Source of the DNA: Henricia sp. BOLD:AAB3569
Taxonomy: Eukaryota > Echinodermata > Asteroidea > Spinulosida > Echinasteridae
Direction of reading: 5' to 3'
DNA length: 64,000 nucleotides
Assembly: GCA_037783545.1 (NCBI GenBank)
Contig: JBBELK010000068.1
Location: 1,488,001 to 1,552,000, forward strand
The notes under the pieces are model-generated. The model was not told where the DNA came from. It saw only the letters and a list, made by a program, of their open reading frames with translations, and ran no database searches. Positions within the stretch are counted from its first letter, which is position 1. Each line of letters starts with the position of its first letter. Made by a program: the position numbers and the translations under genes. Below are positions 33,682 to 45,047 of this stretch, piece by piece.

Positions 33682-34074
33682 CTTCAAATTCACAACCGAA
33701 AATTTTAACTATCTGAGATTCCTCTGTCAGGAACGAGATCTTGACAGCATACACATCACTTGGTGGCGATGGAATATCCAGTCGCTTTCCGGACACCGCG
33801 TCAACCGGCTTGCCGTCAAACAGACTGCGCTCAAACGTCGTCGTGTCGGGACTGGACCAAACGTGGACCACGGCGGTGACTTTGCGGCCAGACTGCGTGA
33901 AAAATTCCAACTGGTTGATCTGCGTGGGTTTGGAGAAGATCATGATGAACGAAGAGCCAAGTTGCCCGGTTGACGTCCAGTATGACTCGGGTTGGATGGG
34001 CGTGATCTTGTTGCTGGAATCGTATCGCTTGACGAGTAGCTCGACGATGCTGTCCATGTCTTGATAACAATGTG
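33682..34074 (-). CDS. Exon 24: D domain copy 1 (galactose-binding-like candidate)
   Basis: The exon is 393 nt, phase 1-1, and encodes 131 residues. It starts HCYQDMDSI, has VKRYDSSNKITP, GSSFIMIFSKPTQINQLEF and IPSPPSDVYAVKISF, and ends VKIFGCEFEG. It has one Cys near each end and alternating hydrophobic strands. This suggests a disulfide-closed beta sandwich like the F5/8C or galactose-binding fold, but I recognise no family motif. It is the most divergent of the seven copies. Confidence 0.85.
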
Positions 34075-34159
34075 CTGCAGAAGAAAAGTCAAATGGCAAA
34101 AGAATGCTGTATCATCTTTTTCTTTAAGGCTGAGATATTTTATTTAAAGGAGCGTGTCC

Positions 34160-34400
34160 AGATCACATTTTTGAGCCCCCATTTTTCCCATGGATGTTGA
34201 GATTTTGATAAAATATCATTTGTCATATTTTTCTCATTACCATTCTGAAATTTCGCGTATATTTTTGAGGATATCGTAAAAAAAACACCGATGTTTTGTA
34301 AACTAATTTATCTGTTTCACAAAGCAGTGCAATGATTACACAAACCTAGCTTTCAGCTTCCACATCCAAATTGGAGATTGCAAACGTTCTGTTTTCTTTT
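34160..34400 (+). repeat. Interspersed repeat family 2, copy
   Basis: It contains 'catttttcccatggatgttg', 'gagattttgataaaatatca' and 'ttcacaaagcagtgcaatga'. Confidence 0.8.
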
Positions 34401-34815
34401 CATGGTTAGTATTTTAATATGATTGCAAGTTAGAGCACTGCACGAAATCCATTTTCGGACAAAAACCTGGGGCGGCTATACAACTTAGCCGGTCGATAGC
34501 TTAGTCGATGGTTCAGCCCATTGCAATAAACCATTCCTAACTGTAGTACGGCTGCGCCAGCCGAAAACACACACATCTTAACGGAAAGTGACGCAGTCGG
34601 CTATCCTTGCGTGATTTCAAGCCAAACAAACGTCCTCATGAAGCCATTTGATGAAGCGAGTGTGGTGCAGTTTTTGCAGAGAAACTGACCACGAAAGTTA
34701 TCAAATAGCAGTAGTACATGTACGTAAAGGGGATGAGTGTCTAAAAAGGTCATCATTTCATGTCCCAATATTAGAGAGACGATTCACAAAGAATTTACTA
34801 AAATAATGGTCAAAC

Positions 34816-34902
34816 CTGGAGTTGTAGAAATGACTTCTTCAGTTGTAGTAGATGTGGTGATGACACCCTCTGTGCTTGTCACAATAGTAGTTGTTTTCCT
34901 TG
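34816..34902 (-). CDS. Exon 23: Thr/Ser-rich linker
   Basis: The exon is 87 nt, phase 1-1, and encodes about 29 residues. It opens RKTTTIVTSTEG and ends STTTEEVISTTPG. It is a mucin-like spacer between the short VWC and the first D domain. Confidence 0.78.
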
Positions 34903-35076
34903 CTGCAAAAATAATTTAAACAAATAATATTGAAGATATTTCGTACTCACAGTTATTATTCTAACTAATTATACTGTGCTTACTAAATATTAATTTTTAA
35001 CTTACTCCTTTGAGGTATGAGTTTAATGAGATTATATACAGTGTGTACTGTATTTGATACAACAGTAGCATCTTAC

Positions 35077-35200
35077 TTGTGACTGGCAGTGGAGTGGTCG
35101 GTCTGCATCCCGGTGAAGTGGTGTCCACACTACATACGACATTATTCTTCTCACACTTGCATTTCTCACATTTGTTACCGCTATCCCATTCACTGTTTGG
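35077..35200 (-). CDS. Exon 22: shortened VWC module plus linker
   Basis: The exon is 124 nt, phase 0-1. It encodes PNSEWDSGNKCEKCKCE, then VC and GCRPTTPLPVT. It has the VWC core but no closing CC-xx-C, and goes straight into a Thr/Pro linker. The donor is GTAAG. Confidence 0.86.
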
Positions 35201-35229
35201 CTGTTAGGAATAAAATAATTGCTTATTAG

Positions 35230-35904
35230 TGTATTTTAACCACCCAAAAAGTGTTCAATCTTGGGCTGAATTTCAGGTCAGGTGTGGGAGCACGTGCCGC
35301 AGCAGCATTTCGCCGCATTCTCCTTCTTTCCCCACCCCTCTGGTCTCCTTATGGCGATCGATCGGGCCTGCGCCGGGCCCATCCTCCACTCCTCCAGGTA
35401 GTCCCCCAGCTGCGCCAACCACGACACACGGGATCGACCAACAGTTCGCCTCCACCCCGGGCTCTTAGGATCCTTGGCACTGAGGATCCGATTCGCCGGA
35501 TCCAACAGGGAGAAGCGAGCCACGAGGCTGTAGAGGCGCAGTTGTCGCTCTCGGATCAAGCAGGTCACCCTCCCCATCCGCGCCCTAACGAGCACCTCCC
35601 GGTTCGACACATAGTCTATCCAGCGGTACCCGAAGATGCGACAAAGGGAAGTAGTCAGGAAGGCATCCAGTCGATGCCTCAACCCACTAGTCAAGGTCCA
35701 CGCTTCACTTGCGTAAAGCAGGCCCGGCAGGACCAGCGAGCGGAAGACTTGGACTTTTGTCCATCTGCTCAGATGCCGAGAGCGCCAAACAGTCTTATTT
35801 AGCAAGCTCATCACTCCCTGCGCTAGGCCTAGACACCGAATAACGTCAGCCTCACTAGTAGAGGTAAGTGAAACTGTCCATGATCTCAACACTGAATATA
35901 CCAA
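35230..35904 (-). pseudogene. LINE reverse-transcriptase C-terminal part
   Basis: An open minus-strand stretch of about 208 codons contains SLVLPGLLYASEAWTLTSG, RLDAFLTTSLCRIFGYRW, VLVRARMGRVTCL and SWLAQLGDYLEEW. These match the region after the polymerase core in endonuclease-type LINE reverse transcriptases. The catalytic core is absent, so it is a 5'-truncated remnant. The clade is not resolved. Confidence 0.85.
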
Positions 35905-35905
35905 T

Positions 35906-36300
35906 AGTGAATACTCTCTAAATGCAAAAGAGTGAAAAACTCACTCTTTAAAAAAGTGAGTTCCTTATAAAACCACTCGAAAACAGTGAAAATCACTCTA
36001 AAAGGAGTGAAAATCTGTAAAAAGAGTGGCAATCACTCCAAAAAGACTGGGAAAACCACTCCACAAAGGAGCCATATAAAGGACAGCTCGAAAAAGAGCT
36101 GTCCTCCATATGGCTCCTCCTTTGAGTGGTTTTTTCCACTCTTTTTGGAGTGATTGCCACTCTTTTTACAGAATTTCACTCTTTTTAGAGTGATTTTCAC
36201 TGTTTCCGAGTGGTTTTATAAGGGAGTCAGCTCCTTTGAAGAGTGAGTTTTTCACTCCTTTGAAGAGTGAGTTTTTCACTCTTTTGCATTTAGAGAGTAT
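35906..36300. mobile_element. Foldback of 'actcttt' motifs
   Basis: The ends are 'atactctctaaatgcaaaag' and 'cttttgcatttagagagtat'. The arms are dense in 'agtgaaaaactcactctttt'. It is about 395 bp with a tight centre near 36090 ('cagctc...gagctg'). Confidence 0.9.
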
Positions 36301-37097
36301 GTTTATACACACTTATGGGGGTACCGAAGGAGGTTTGTAACAAAAGGAACAAAGGAACCCCATAAGTCGGTGTTTGTCTACTTAGTACCCGACAGAGTAA
36401 AACGTGCTTTAAGTTTATGGAGTTGGTGAAGACAAAGAAAATAAAAGAGGGATAAAGGGAAGGAAGAGGGGAACAAAAGAGGTACCCCATAAGTGTGTAA
36501 AAGCACGGTTTGGTGCTAGTATATGTGTAAAACAATTTATGAAAAGAGCAAAAATGTAAACTTTTGCTCGTTAAAAGTTTGTATGGTTTTTCATTGTGCG
36601 GCACTCTGACTTTTAAGTGAAACAAAATCACGGTTGTCAAATAAGAAATTGAAAAACTTGATACATTTTCGCCGCTGGGAGCATCACGTATTGGTTGTCT
36701 GTCATGTACAAACGCACGAGCAATTTCACGAGTGGAAACCACCCGTGAATGTGACGTGATTGAAAGGAAATACCATGTGTGAAAGTGATGCTTTCACTGT
36801 TAGCTACGCATTAATATCGTTGGCCCCGCATAGTGAACCATCCAGGCATTGTCACGGAGCCTGGACCGTCATTTGTGAAAGGGTGTCTCCTTCCAATGGC
36901 GTCACGCACGTGAAATACATCATGCGTTACTTGGCAGCTCACACCGATCCGAGTTATATTCACCGAAGACAGCCATTCATGGCGACCAAAAGCTAACCAA
37001 TATACAGCGATCTCTTGAGTGTTGATTTAAAAATCAGTCATAAACGTGAAGATATAACTAGTACTCTCAATTTAGATGAGAAAACAGGTTTTTAGGG

Positions 37098-37310
37098 CCC
37101 GTCCAAAACTGTCAACATTTTCACAGTTCTACAGAGAGTAGTATTTTTCAAGACCCCCTCCCTCTCCCCGAAAGACTACTTATCAACATTTTTCGTCACT
37201 ACCATGAAATGTCAACGTTTTACAGTGCATGTACAATCCTACGCAAACCCCGACCCCCTTCCTGCACTTTGTAAAACCGTGAAAATGTTGACAACTTTGG
37301 ACGACCCCTT
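37098..37310. repeat. Foldback with relatives at 39610-39755
   Basis: The ends 'gtccaaaactgtcaacattt' and 'aaatgttgacaactttggac' are inverted. The region 39610-39755 has the same 'agttctaca..gagagtag' pieces. Confidence 0.72.
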
Positions 37311-37349
37311 AGCAGCTCCTTAACCATTTATGAGCTAATGACTCTTTAC

Positions 37350-37561
37350 CTGTCGTATGACGCCTTCCTCATCCAAACATGAGCATTCCTCTGGCTGTAC
37401 GCAAGCTTCACCGTTATACACCAAGCCATGTGCACACTCACAGCATATGACATGCTGGGTAGACTGGTCGACGACTTCATTGGAATAGCAGTGTCTGTCG
37501 ATGCAGGCCTTCTGGCGACAAGACTTGGAGCAGTCTGTGGATGTCTGATTGCTGGGGCAAG
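37350..37561 (-). CDS. Exon 21: TIL module
   Basis: The exon is 212 nt, phase 1-0, and encodes about 71 residues. It opens CPSNQTSTDCSKSCRQKAC, has VICCECAHGLVYNGEAC in the middle, and ends EECSCLDEEGVIRQ. This is the textbook TIL pattern (LVYNGeaCV.peeCsC.d..G), the clearest in the window. A SINE ends about 30-50 nt upstream of its acceptor. Confidence 0.92.
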
Positions 37562-37591
37562 CTTGGATAGGAAATATAATATAGCACTTTA

Positions 37592-37868
37592 TAACTGGAG
37601 GATCAAAGCACTGTCACCATTATTACCGCTGCTGTCAGGGAATCAGCAGAATCATCTCGCTTCATCTAGGCGTGCTGCTCGGCCGTGGCGCACATCCCTA
37701 TCAGCACTTAGATTGTAACATTCCCCCTATCAGCTCCCCAATTATCGCATGGGTCGACGAGGCATTCGGGATTGAGTGTCTTGCCCAGAGATACAAACAC
37801 GTTGGCCATAGTGGGACTTGAACCCACAACCTTCCGATTGTGAGCCCCGTTTCATACCCACTAGACAA
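37592..37868 (-). mobile_element. tRNA-derived SINE, family B
   Basis: The minus strand has a B-box-like 'gggttcaagtccc', and the body is shared with 14801-15122 and 45413-45740. Its 3' end falls about 30 bp 5' of the exon 21 acceptor. Confidence 0.83.
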
Positions 37869-38006
37869 TGTAACGAATGCAGTTTAACCCAAATTAAAGT
37901 TTCTAATTTATAATATTAAAGTCTCTAGTTTCTAGCCACTAGTACATGGGTGGGTTCGTTTTGTGACATGACGCAAATATCGATGTAATTTTGAAATTAT
38001 AAATGA

Positions 38007-38420
38007 GTCTTTCCACAGTAAATGGGGCATTTTGGCAACACAGACCATATTTTCGAGGAAATACCTTTGTCTGGTCTCATAATTTAAAAAATAAGTTTCA
38101 GTTGTTCTGAAAAGATAACTTAGGCCCAAAAAGGGTTACAAATAGTGTGACAAAATGCCTTTCTAAAAAACCCGTGTACAAATTTTCAATATACGCTCGT
38201 ATATTGTGTTACATTTTAGGCCGTCCCGGTTATGAGCGTATTAGGAATTTGTTTACAGGCTTTTTAGAAAGGCCTGTTGTCACACTATTTGTAACCCTTT
38301 TTGGGCCTAAGTTATCTCTTCAGAACTTAACTTATTTCTTTTATTTTGAGACCAGACAAAGGTATTTCCTCGAAAATATGGTCTGTGTTGCCAAAATGCC
38401 CCCTTTACTGTGGAAAGACC
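38007..38420. mobile_element. Foldback element, ~410 bp
   Basis: The arms 'gtctttccacagtaaatggg' and complement are about 140-200 bp long and nearly identical, including 'atattttcgaggaaatacct'. Confidence 0.9.
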
Positions 38421-38477
38421 CACATCTAAGCAGAATTTCCATAATTTTTCTGTTCTGTAAAATATATATTTTCTTAC

Positions 38478-38501
38478 CTGGTGGGGGTGGAGGTGGTATC
38501 G
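38478..38501 (-). CDS. Exon 20: Pro-rich micro-exon
   Basis: The exon is 24 nt, phase 1-1, and encodes IPPPPPPG. It is flanked by donor GTAAG and acceptor actacAG. It is a rigid polyproline spacer. Confidence 0.7.
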
Positions 38502-38783
38502 CTGTAGTATTAAAGATAAGAGAAAAAGTTACAAAAGAAATGTTTGACCAAAAAAAAGGTGTAGAATTGCTGACAATCATTGTCATTTTAAAATGAACAG
38601 ACCAATACTCTTTGCATGTTTCTACTGAGAAGCTGTTGCCGGTTAATGCCATGTAGTTCAGAGTAGAACCAGTTCACGGGTCCAGTAGAAACAGAACGGA
38701 GTGATGAAGTTTCTGTGTAATGCCGGGTATCCTATTGTGAACCGTTAACCACCTTTCGAGGTGGACCATGCGGTGTAATACCG

Positions 38784-39072
38784 ATAGACCTTTATCACGG
38801 TGCGGCCATCTTCCCTTTTCCCCTATTAAAATTAACGTAACCAAAGCGAGGCTTGCCGAAATAAAATAGTTTGGCCCTGTGTGTTGAAAATGTTCATTGT
38901 GTGCATCACAATGACATGCAGCGCGGACAGTGATTCTCTCAAAACGGAAGACTGCACGCGCTATCGCGCTATCGCGCTGATGACACGCACACGCACTGAT
39001 CATGCCCGACACGTACACGTACTATGCAGTGGGGAACAAGACAAAGATGGACGCACCGTGATAAAGGTCTAT
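38784..39072. mobile_element. MITE family 5, full copy
   Basis: The inverted ends are 'atagacctttatcacggtgc' and 'gcaccgtgataaaggtctat'. Other copies are at 24932 and at the window edge (63936). Confidence 0.9.
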
Positions 39073-39294
39073 TGTCTTTTGCTGTAGAAGCACATCGGTG
39101 TAACATTTTCCGGGTGCACCAGAAGTACACACAGTGCAGAATGCAATACGAGTGTGACCCGAATAGCTATCCGTGCTTCCGACATGTGTGGTTTAATGCC
39201 TGGCATCAGGCATTTTATGTTTCAGTTGAAACACGTCAAACAACGAAGAAGCGGTTCATGGGATGGTTAAAATAGAGGGTAACAAATACGGAGT

Positions 39295-39508
39295 AATGTT
39301 CTTCAAGCATCACCGATGGAAGTGTAAATACTGAAAAACTGATTGTAATGCCATTCTCAATATGTGCGGTACATCCAAAAATATCTCGGTTTCGGACGTA
39401 CTCATTGAGTACGTCCGAAACCGATGGTTTTGGGGACCCTACACACTTAATGAGAATGGCATTACAATAAGTTTTTCAGGAATTACACTTCCATCAATGA
39501 TGCTTAAA
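39295..39508. mobile_element. Foldback with perfect centre
   Basis: The arms meet at 'cggacgtactcattgagtac' and outside carry 'aatgccattctcaa'. A related half is at 46115-46280. Confidence 0.85.
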
Positions 39509-39936
39509 GAACATGTGTTTAAAATCAAACAACTTGAATACGTGAAGCATTACAAGCCCTCGAAGTCTCTGAAGTGTAAATTGAATTTCCGGAATTGCCC
39601 TAAGGGGGTCGTCTAAAGTTGTCATCGTTTTCACAGTTCTACAAAGCGTAAGCAGGAGGGGGGTCGAAGGCTGTGTACTGACAGAAAGATGTTGATAAGT
39701 ACTAGGGGGAGGGTCTTGAAAAATACTACTCTCTGTAGGACTGTGAAAACTTTAGTCCCAGTTATACACACACTTTTACTTGATGAACAACTATGATGAT
39801 ACATTTTGAACAGTTTATTTTGCAAACTACAGGCTGAGATGATATGTCTTCCATACACAAACGCAATTTATCAAAGGTGCCATAATCACTGTAAAAAGAA
39901 ATTGTATAATTTACGGGAAATGAATACACAACTTAC

Positions 39937-39951
39937 CTGTTGTTGGTATAG
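39937..39951 (-). CDS. Exon 19: 15-nt micro-exon
   Basis: The exon is 15 nt, phase 1-1, and encodes only (A)IPTTG. The splice signals are strong: a pyrimidine-rich tract ending tttctttcaacAG before it and GTAAGT after it. It is the shortest exon in the model. Skipping it keeps the frame. Confidence 0.65.
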
Positions 39952-40415
39952 CTGTTGAAAGAAAAAATGGAAAGAAAAAAAGCAGGAAATATTTGTTACT
40001 ACTACAGAGGAACGTAGATACTGAATACAATAAATATATTTTACACAATACAAAAAAGCTACTTTTAAATAAAAATATTTCACAATTTTTTCTTTAAAAC
40101 AAAAATATTATAATTTGCTGCTCTCAACATGCTGATTTATAAGCCTAAGTTGCTCACGGGGCAAAAGAACACGCGTTGCTATGCTCGGATGTTCAGTGGA
40201 ATATTTTTGTGTTGTTAGGTCACTGTGCATTCGCTACGATCCGCGCATGGCTCGCACATGGCAATGCATGTTCGAAGTGCCTTGTGATATCAAGATGGTG
40301 TCGATAACCATGAAAGGATTTATTATAAACGAATAAGTGAAATATTGAAATATAGAATTAAGTAACGAAGAAGACATGCTAAAGCATTTTGACTTGCACT
40401 CATGAGAGCAAAACG

Positions 40416-40765
40416 CAAGAATGGCGAGGGTACGCTTATCGATTTAACATAAGGCTGAAAGAGGGAATAACGTGTTCAGAATGCTGCTCAAAACAATACA
40501 GTGAACAGCAGTTCCCTGTACTGGCCAGAGCACGCAGTATCATGCATCTGCACATGCTCGAAGCCACATACATACACTTCACTAGACCTGTGTTATGTCT
40601 CTAGAAAGAATTTGTTCACGCGCTACATGTGGTCTAACTGCGCATGCGCAGTAGTGTGCTCCCTGCTATTGTCAGTTGACCAATCAGTGTACAGCATTCT
40701 GAACACATCATTCCCGCTTTCAGCCTTATGTTATATCGATAAGCGTACCCACGCCATTCTTTATT
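40416..40765. mobile_element. Foldback element, ~350 bp
   Basis: The arms are 'aagaatggcgagggtacgct' and the inverted 'agcgtacccacgccattctt', with 'aggctgaaagagggaat' inside. Confidence 0.87.
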
Positions 40766-40949
40766 ATAAAGGTACAACAATGTCAAAACATAAACTTGTT
40801 CTACTATCCACACAGGAAAAAAAGTTATATTTCCTTTTAAAAAAGATAGTAATAAACCAGGAGGTCATGAGTTCGAGCATAAGGACAAACACAATCAAAT
40901 TTAACCCTAACTCTGCTCAATCCTCCAAAATCAATATGATTTTACATAC

Positions 40950-41401
40950 GGGTAATTCCCAAAATTAGGGGTCCAAAATCTTTGGTGTCCCAGTTACGTA
41001 CGACACTCTCTGCTTCAAAAATCACCACTTATGACCACAAATTCTCAGTAATGGACTGTGGCCTGTGATTATAGGGGGGCAGCATCATTTTCTTAAATAT
41101 TTTGTTTTTTGATTCCTAAAAAATATTAAAAACAAAAGACCATGATAAAGGCTTATAATTTGTTCCATGGTATTGAATAGGAGTTTGGTGTCCCGGATTA
41201 CCTACGCCAATGGAAATTGGCTGTAGAATGAGTTTGCATTAACCTTGGTGCCATATCTACACACAAACATTAAATTTGAGTGGCATTTGTTTAAATAAAA
41301 ATAATTATTTTCTACTGGGAAACCACTTTCAATCATTAAAAACACTTGGAAATCTTAAAAAGCATGTCATACTTTTGGACCCCTAATTTTGGGAATTACC
41401 C
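40950..41401. mobile_element. TIR element family 6 with 4-bp target duplication
   Basis: The ends GGGTAATTCCCAAAATTAGG and complement are flanked by 'atac' on both sides. It sits inside another repeat whose halves lie at 40905-40949 and 41402-41435. Confidence 0.88.
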
Positions 41402-41513
41402 ATACACCCTAGTGCGTTAGGGTTAAAGAAGAATTTATGATGTTTAACATTGTTTCGGTATAACTTAGTGCAGCACACTATTTGTAATATCTTTATGTAA
41501 ATCTGAAACTTAC

Positions 41514-41540
41514 CCGTTGTGGGCGGAGGCAATGTTGTAG
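41514..41540 (-). CDS. Exon 18: Thr/Pro micro-exon linker
   Basis: The exon is 27 nt, phase 1-1, and encodes TTLPPPTTG. The donor is GTAAGT. It is the first of three consecutive micro-exons between LDLa and the next TIL. Confidence 0.74.
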
Positions 41541-41828
41541 CTGATAGGCAAATAGAAGGAGAGAAATAATCAATCAAACAGAGCTCAAAGAAAATGAGAA
41601 ATTTTATTATTTTTTAATGGCTTAAAATGCATTTATCACTGTTTTTTTTTAAAAACTTCCAATAAAAGTTTTGCCCCTTCCATACCAATCCCTTCCAACC
41701 CTCAAAAGATTGGGCATGTGAATAACCTGGGATCTATGGGGGAGTCTCAGGGTACCAGACGACATAGAGCAATATGAAAGCATGTATGTAAACAAAACTT
41801 GACATCATTATGTTTCAGGTCCATTGCA

Positions 41829-42094
41829 TGAATACAAGTGTGTACCACCTAAACATTGAGATACATAGGTGGGTGGCGCCATTGGCAGCCAACGGCCAGA
41901 GACACCGGGGAATTCCCTTACTCTTCACGAAAGAATGCTCTGGGATCTTTTAAGTGCGTTACAAAACACACTGGACCAAAGGATGTAAAGGATGGAGCTC
42001 AAGGGCACAGGTACCACGGCCGGGTATCAAACCTGCAACACCAAGTTATTTTTACCCCTGTTGCAAATCAACAACCTAAACCACTCGGCCATGG
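41829..42094 (-). mobile_element. tRNA-derived SINE, family A
   Basis: The minus strand carries a head 'atggccgagtggtttagg' and B-box-like 'ggtttgatacccgg'. Confidence 0.85.
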
Positions 42095-42330
42095 TCACTG
42101 GGTTTCCAGTCACTGGGTCCCCCCTTTGACTTTCTCACAATTGATGGGAAATATCTGCTTTGATAAGTTTGTGTGCAAAAGCAACCCCCGACGAAAGAAT
42201 GATTCCCTCCATGCCGCATTTTGTTACGGCAACATGCGTCGACTTTACGTGCGTTAACACGTGAAAAAAAGGTCAGTGTGAATCCTCCCTAGTTGTCAGG
42301 TAGTACAGTAAAATTCAAATTGAAACGTAC

Positions 42331-42487
42331 GACATTCCTTTTCGTCGAGGCCATTGGGACAGTCCGGAGTTCCATCGCACACCCATTTGCCAGGGATGCA
42401 GTCCTTGGAGTTGCACAGGTACTCGTTGGGGCACTCCGTCACGCATTTAGGACAACATTCGTCGTCATCATGAACGCGCGTTTCACC
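42331..42487 (-). CDS. Exon 17: VWC end fused to an LDL-receptor class A module
   Basis: The exon is 157 nt, phase 0-1. The first 15 or so residues ([15 protein letters not shown]) close the VWC. The rest is an LDLa module with six cysteines: CPNEYLC, DC, GKWVCDG, DC and GLDEKEC. The acidic CDG...DC...DE residues that bind calcium in LDLa are present. It is the only LDLa in the window. The donor is GTACGT. Confidence 0.9.
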
Positions 42488-43320
42488 CTAGGAACGAAAA
42501 GACCCAAACTTTGTATTGACGAACCAGTAAGCTTGGTAGGTTCACAAGCTGCAATATTGAGGCCATACTCCAGGATATGCATTTTAAAAAGGAGGATGAC
42601 ATCAACCATGTAACAGTTGGATGGATGAGGTTAGGATTGAACGATTGTTTCAAAACTCCAATACACCGTGAAGTATGAACAATCTGGACAGCGCAATACG
42701 TACGCCGGTATTGGCCACACCGGCATACAAAAAACATTGAACACAACCGAATGCATGGTATTCCCAATACGTATTGCATCCCAAGCACTCCCATTTCGGA
42801 GGCGGTGTGCCTACAATACCAAGATGGCGAATAGATAAATTGTGGCTATGATCTCGGAGTTTCAAGTCGATATTTTGCTTCAACATTTAACTTGCCAAGC
42901 AAATTTTTAAAGTGTTCATTCTTTGAACCAGCTGAGTAAAACAGTTAGCATAATGTTTGATTTACGATGTATTTTGTCAAAATCTTCGCGTTAAGCGTGC
43001 AGCCGTAGTGCATCTCAATTGGCGGCGTTTATGGTATCCATGTTTGATCGTACGTTTCTGTTGCAGAATACCGGCACTGGCATACGTATTTCGGGATTGC
43101 ACTGTTGAACACGCCCCTCTTGTGACTTGACTCACGCGCTCTTGGCGACTTACATGAAGTGTATTTGATATACAATTTAAAAGTGATTTTTCAAATGATC
43201 AAGAGGGGTATGTATTGAAAAATAATCTTCCATGTGCTACTTTTATAACAAACATTGCTTTTCTGGCGATATTCTGGTGAATTAAGTGTTTCCTCTTTAC
43301 TTCCATTACAAGAGCACAAC

Positions 43321-43600
43321 CAGATCACATTTTTGACGCCCCATTTTTCCCATGGGTGTTGAGATTTTGATACCACATCATGTGTCATTTTTCTTACTAC
43401 CATTCTGAAATTTTGCACTATCAATCTGTATATTTCTAAGGATATCGTCCAAAAACAAACAATGTTTTTTAAACTAATTTATCCGGTTACATAAAGCAGT
43501 GCAGTGATTTCACCAACCTTTTTGCTTCCACATTCAAATTGGAGATTGCAAATCTCATGTTTCTTCCCAGGGATAGTATTTCGGGGAGATATTTTATATG
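43321..43600 (+). repeat. Interspersed repeat family 2, copy
   Basis: It contains 'catttttcccatgggtgttg', 'gagattttgataccacatca' and 'ttggagattgcaaatctcat'. Confidence 0.82.
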
Positions 43601-43679
43601 ATTGTTAGGTTAGAATGAAATCCATTAAAAAAAAAAATCTGAACAAGTTCCTTTAGATAGTTCATCAACATGTACATAC

Positions 43680-43796
43680 CAGGCCGCAGCTGATGTGCGG
43701 GCAAACCATCGTTTGGCAACTGAGGAAGAATACATTCCCTGGATGGTGTTGGCATGAACACTCGTCACATCTGTTGTAGGTCCATGTTTGATTCGC
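43680..43796 (-). CDS. Exon 16: VWC module, central part
   Basis: The exon is 117 nt, phase 0-0. It encodes ANQTWTYNRCDECSC, then LSC, VC and SCGL. The W...C-xx-C-x-C core is clear, and the exon is 12 nt longer than exons 7 and 11. Confidence 0.86.
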
Positions 43797-43851
43797 CTGT
43801 GGAGTAATTAAAGAAAAACACCATATAAGCCATTGTAGCAAAATAGAGCAA

Positions 43852-44127
43852 GTTCGGGCGGGTGACTAGACTTAACCATAGTCAATATGGCCTGGAGCAA
43901 GTTCGCGCAGGCGACTATAGTTAACTAGACTAACCTACCCCTGGGACGCAGCGTTCGGGTGACATCTAGATCGACTATGGTTAGTCTAGTTAACTATAGT
44001 CGCCCGCCCGAACTTGCTCTATGTCACCCGAATGCTGCGTGGTTTGACTAGCTAGTCTGACTAGAGGAACCAAGCCCCGGGGGTAGGTTAGTCTAGTTAA
44101 CTATAGTCGCCGCCCGAATTTGCTCAT
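43852..44127. mobile_element. Compound foldback
   Basis: 'gagcaagttcgggcgggtga', 'actatagttaactagactaa' and their complements occur several times, in both directions. Confidence 0.82.
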
Positions 44128-44524
44128 TGATGTTTTGATACAAATGAGTCGGCAATGCAAGCCAATGATTTATAAGCCTGTGTTTATACCGATCAAAAAG
44201 CTGAGAAATACTGCATTAAATATTATAGTTAATTTCAACCAATCAAGGATATGATTCATGATACAGTTTATATGTGATACAGCAATGGCCGACAAAAAGG
44301 GGTGCCCACAACAATCAACTACTGTTTGTAATAATGACAGGTCATAATTTACTTAAAACACACTTTTTAAAGTTATATTGTCCGTGGTTCTCAGCAAATT
44401 TGATTTTTTTTTCTCTTAACGAATTGTTAAAGCATTTACTTTATTTTAACGAAAAAATATTATACTTTGTATTTTAGACATCGGCAACCCTGTGAAAAAC
44501 GCCATTTTTATATGGCCGTTGTTG

Positions 44525-44702
44525 CGCCTTACCTAGACTTGTGTTTGGTCTGTAATGCGCAGCGTACAGCGCGCCTTTGGACTAGTGGCCTGTTTAATAT
44601 CTTTTCTTCGGTCTTGGAAAAAAAAAAGATTAGACAGGCCACTAGTCCAAAGGCGCGCTGTATATACGCTGCACATTACAGACCAAACACAAGAAGTCAG
44701 AC
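44525..44702. mobile_element. Foldback hairpin
   Basis: The arms include 'gtgtttggtctgtaatg' and 'gcgcctttggactagtggcc' with their complements. The loop is about 40 bp. Confidence 0.9.
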
Positions 44703-45003
44703 TTGGGCAAGTCTACACCTTACCGTGAGTTGAATTATTGGCGGACCGCCAATAATTCAAAATATTGACAGTAATTGTTCGATAACTAAACGTTGGTCTC
44801 TTTTTTTTTTGACTTCTCATTTGAAAGCAAATAACTTTTATGATTCTAGAAAAATATCAATTCAAGAAAAAAAAATGTTTTTAGAGGTGCGACACCCAAA
44901 ACGCACGGAAAATACATCTTTAAGTACACAAAACAAGAACAATTATGCAGCTGTGTGCTAATGCCTAATAACACAAATTAATTAAGTATGCAATATGGCT
45001 TAC

Positions 45004-45047
45004 CCCATAGCATGTTCTAGTTTTGTTGTAGTAGCACCCAACACAAG
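45004..45047 (-). CDS. Exon 15: VWC module opening segment
   Basis: The exon is 44 nt, phase 1-0. It encodes CVGCYYNKTRTCYG, which opens the next VWC module. It matches exon 10 in length and phases. The donor is GTAAGC and the acceptor attttAG. Confidence 0.78.
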
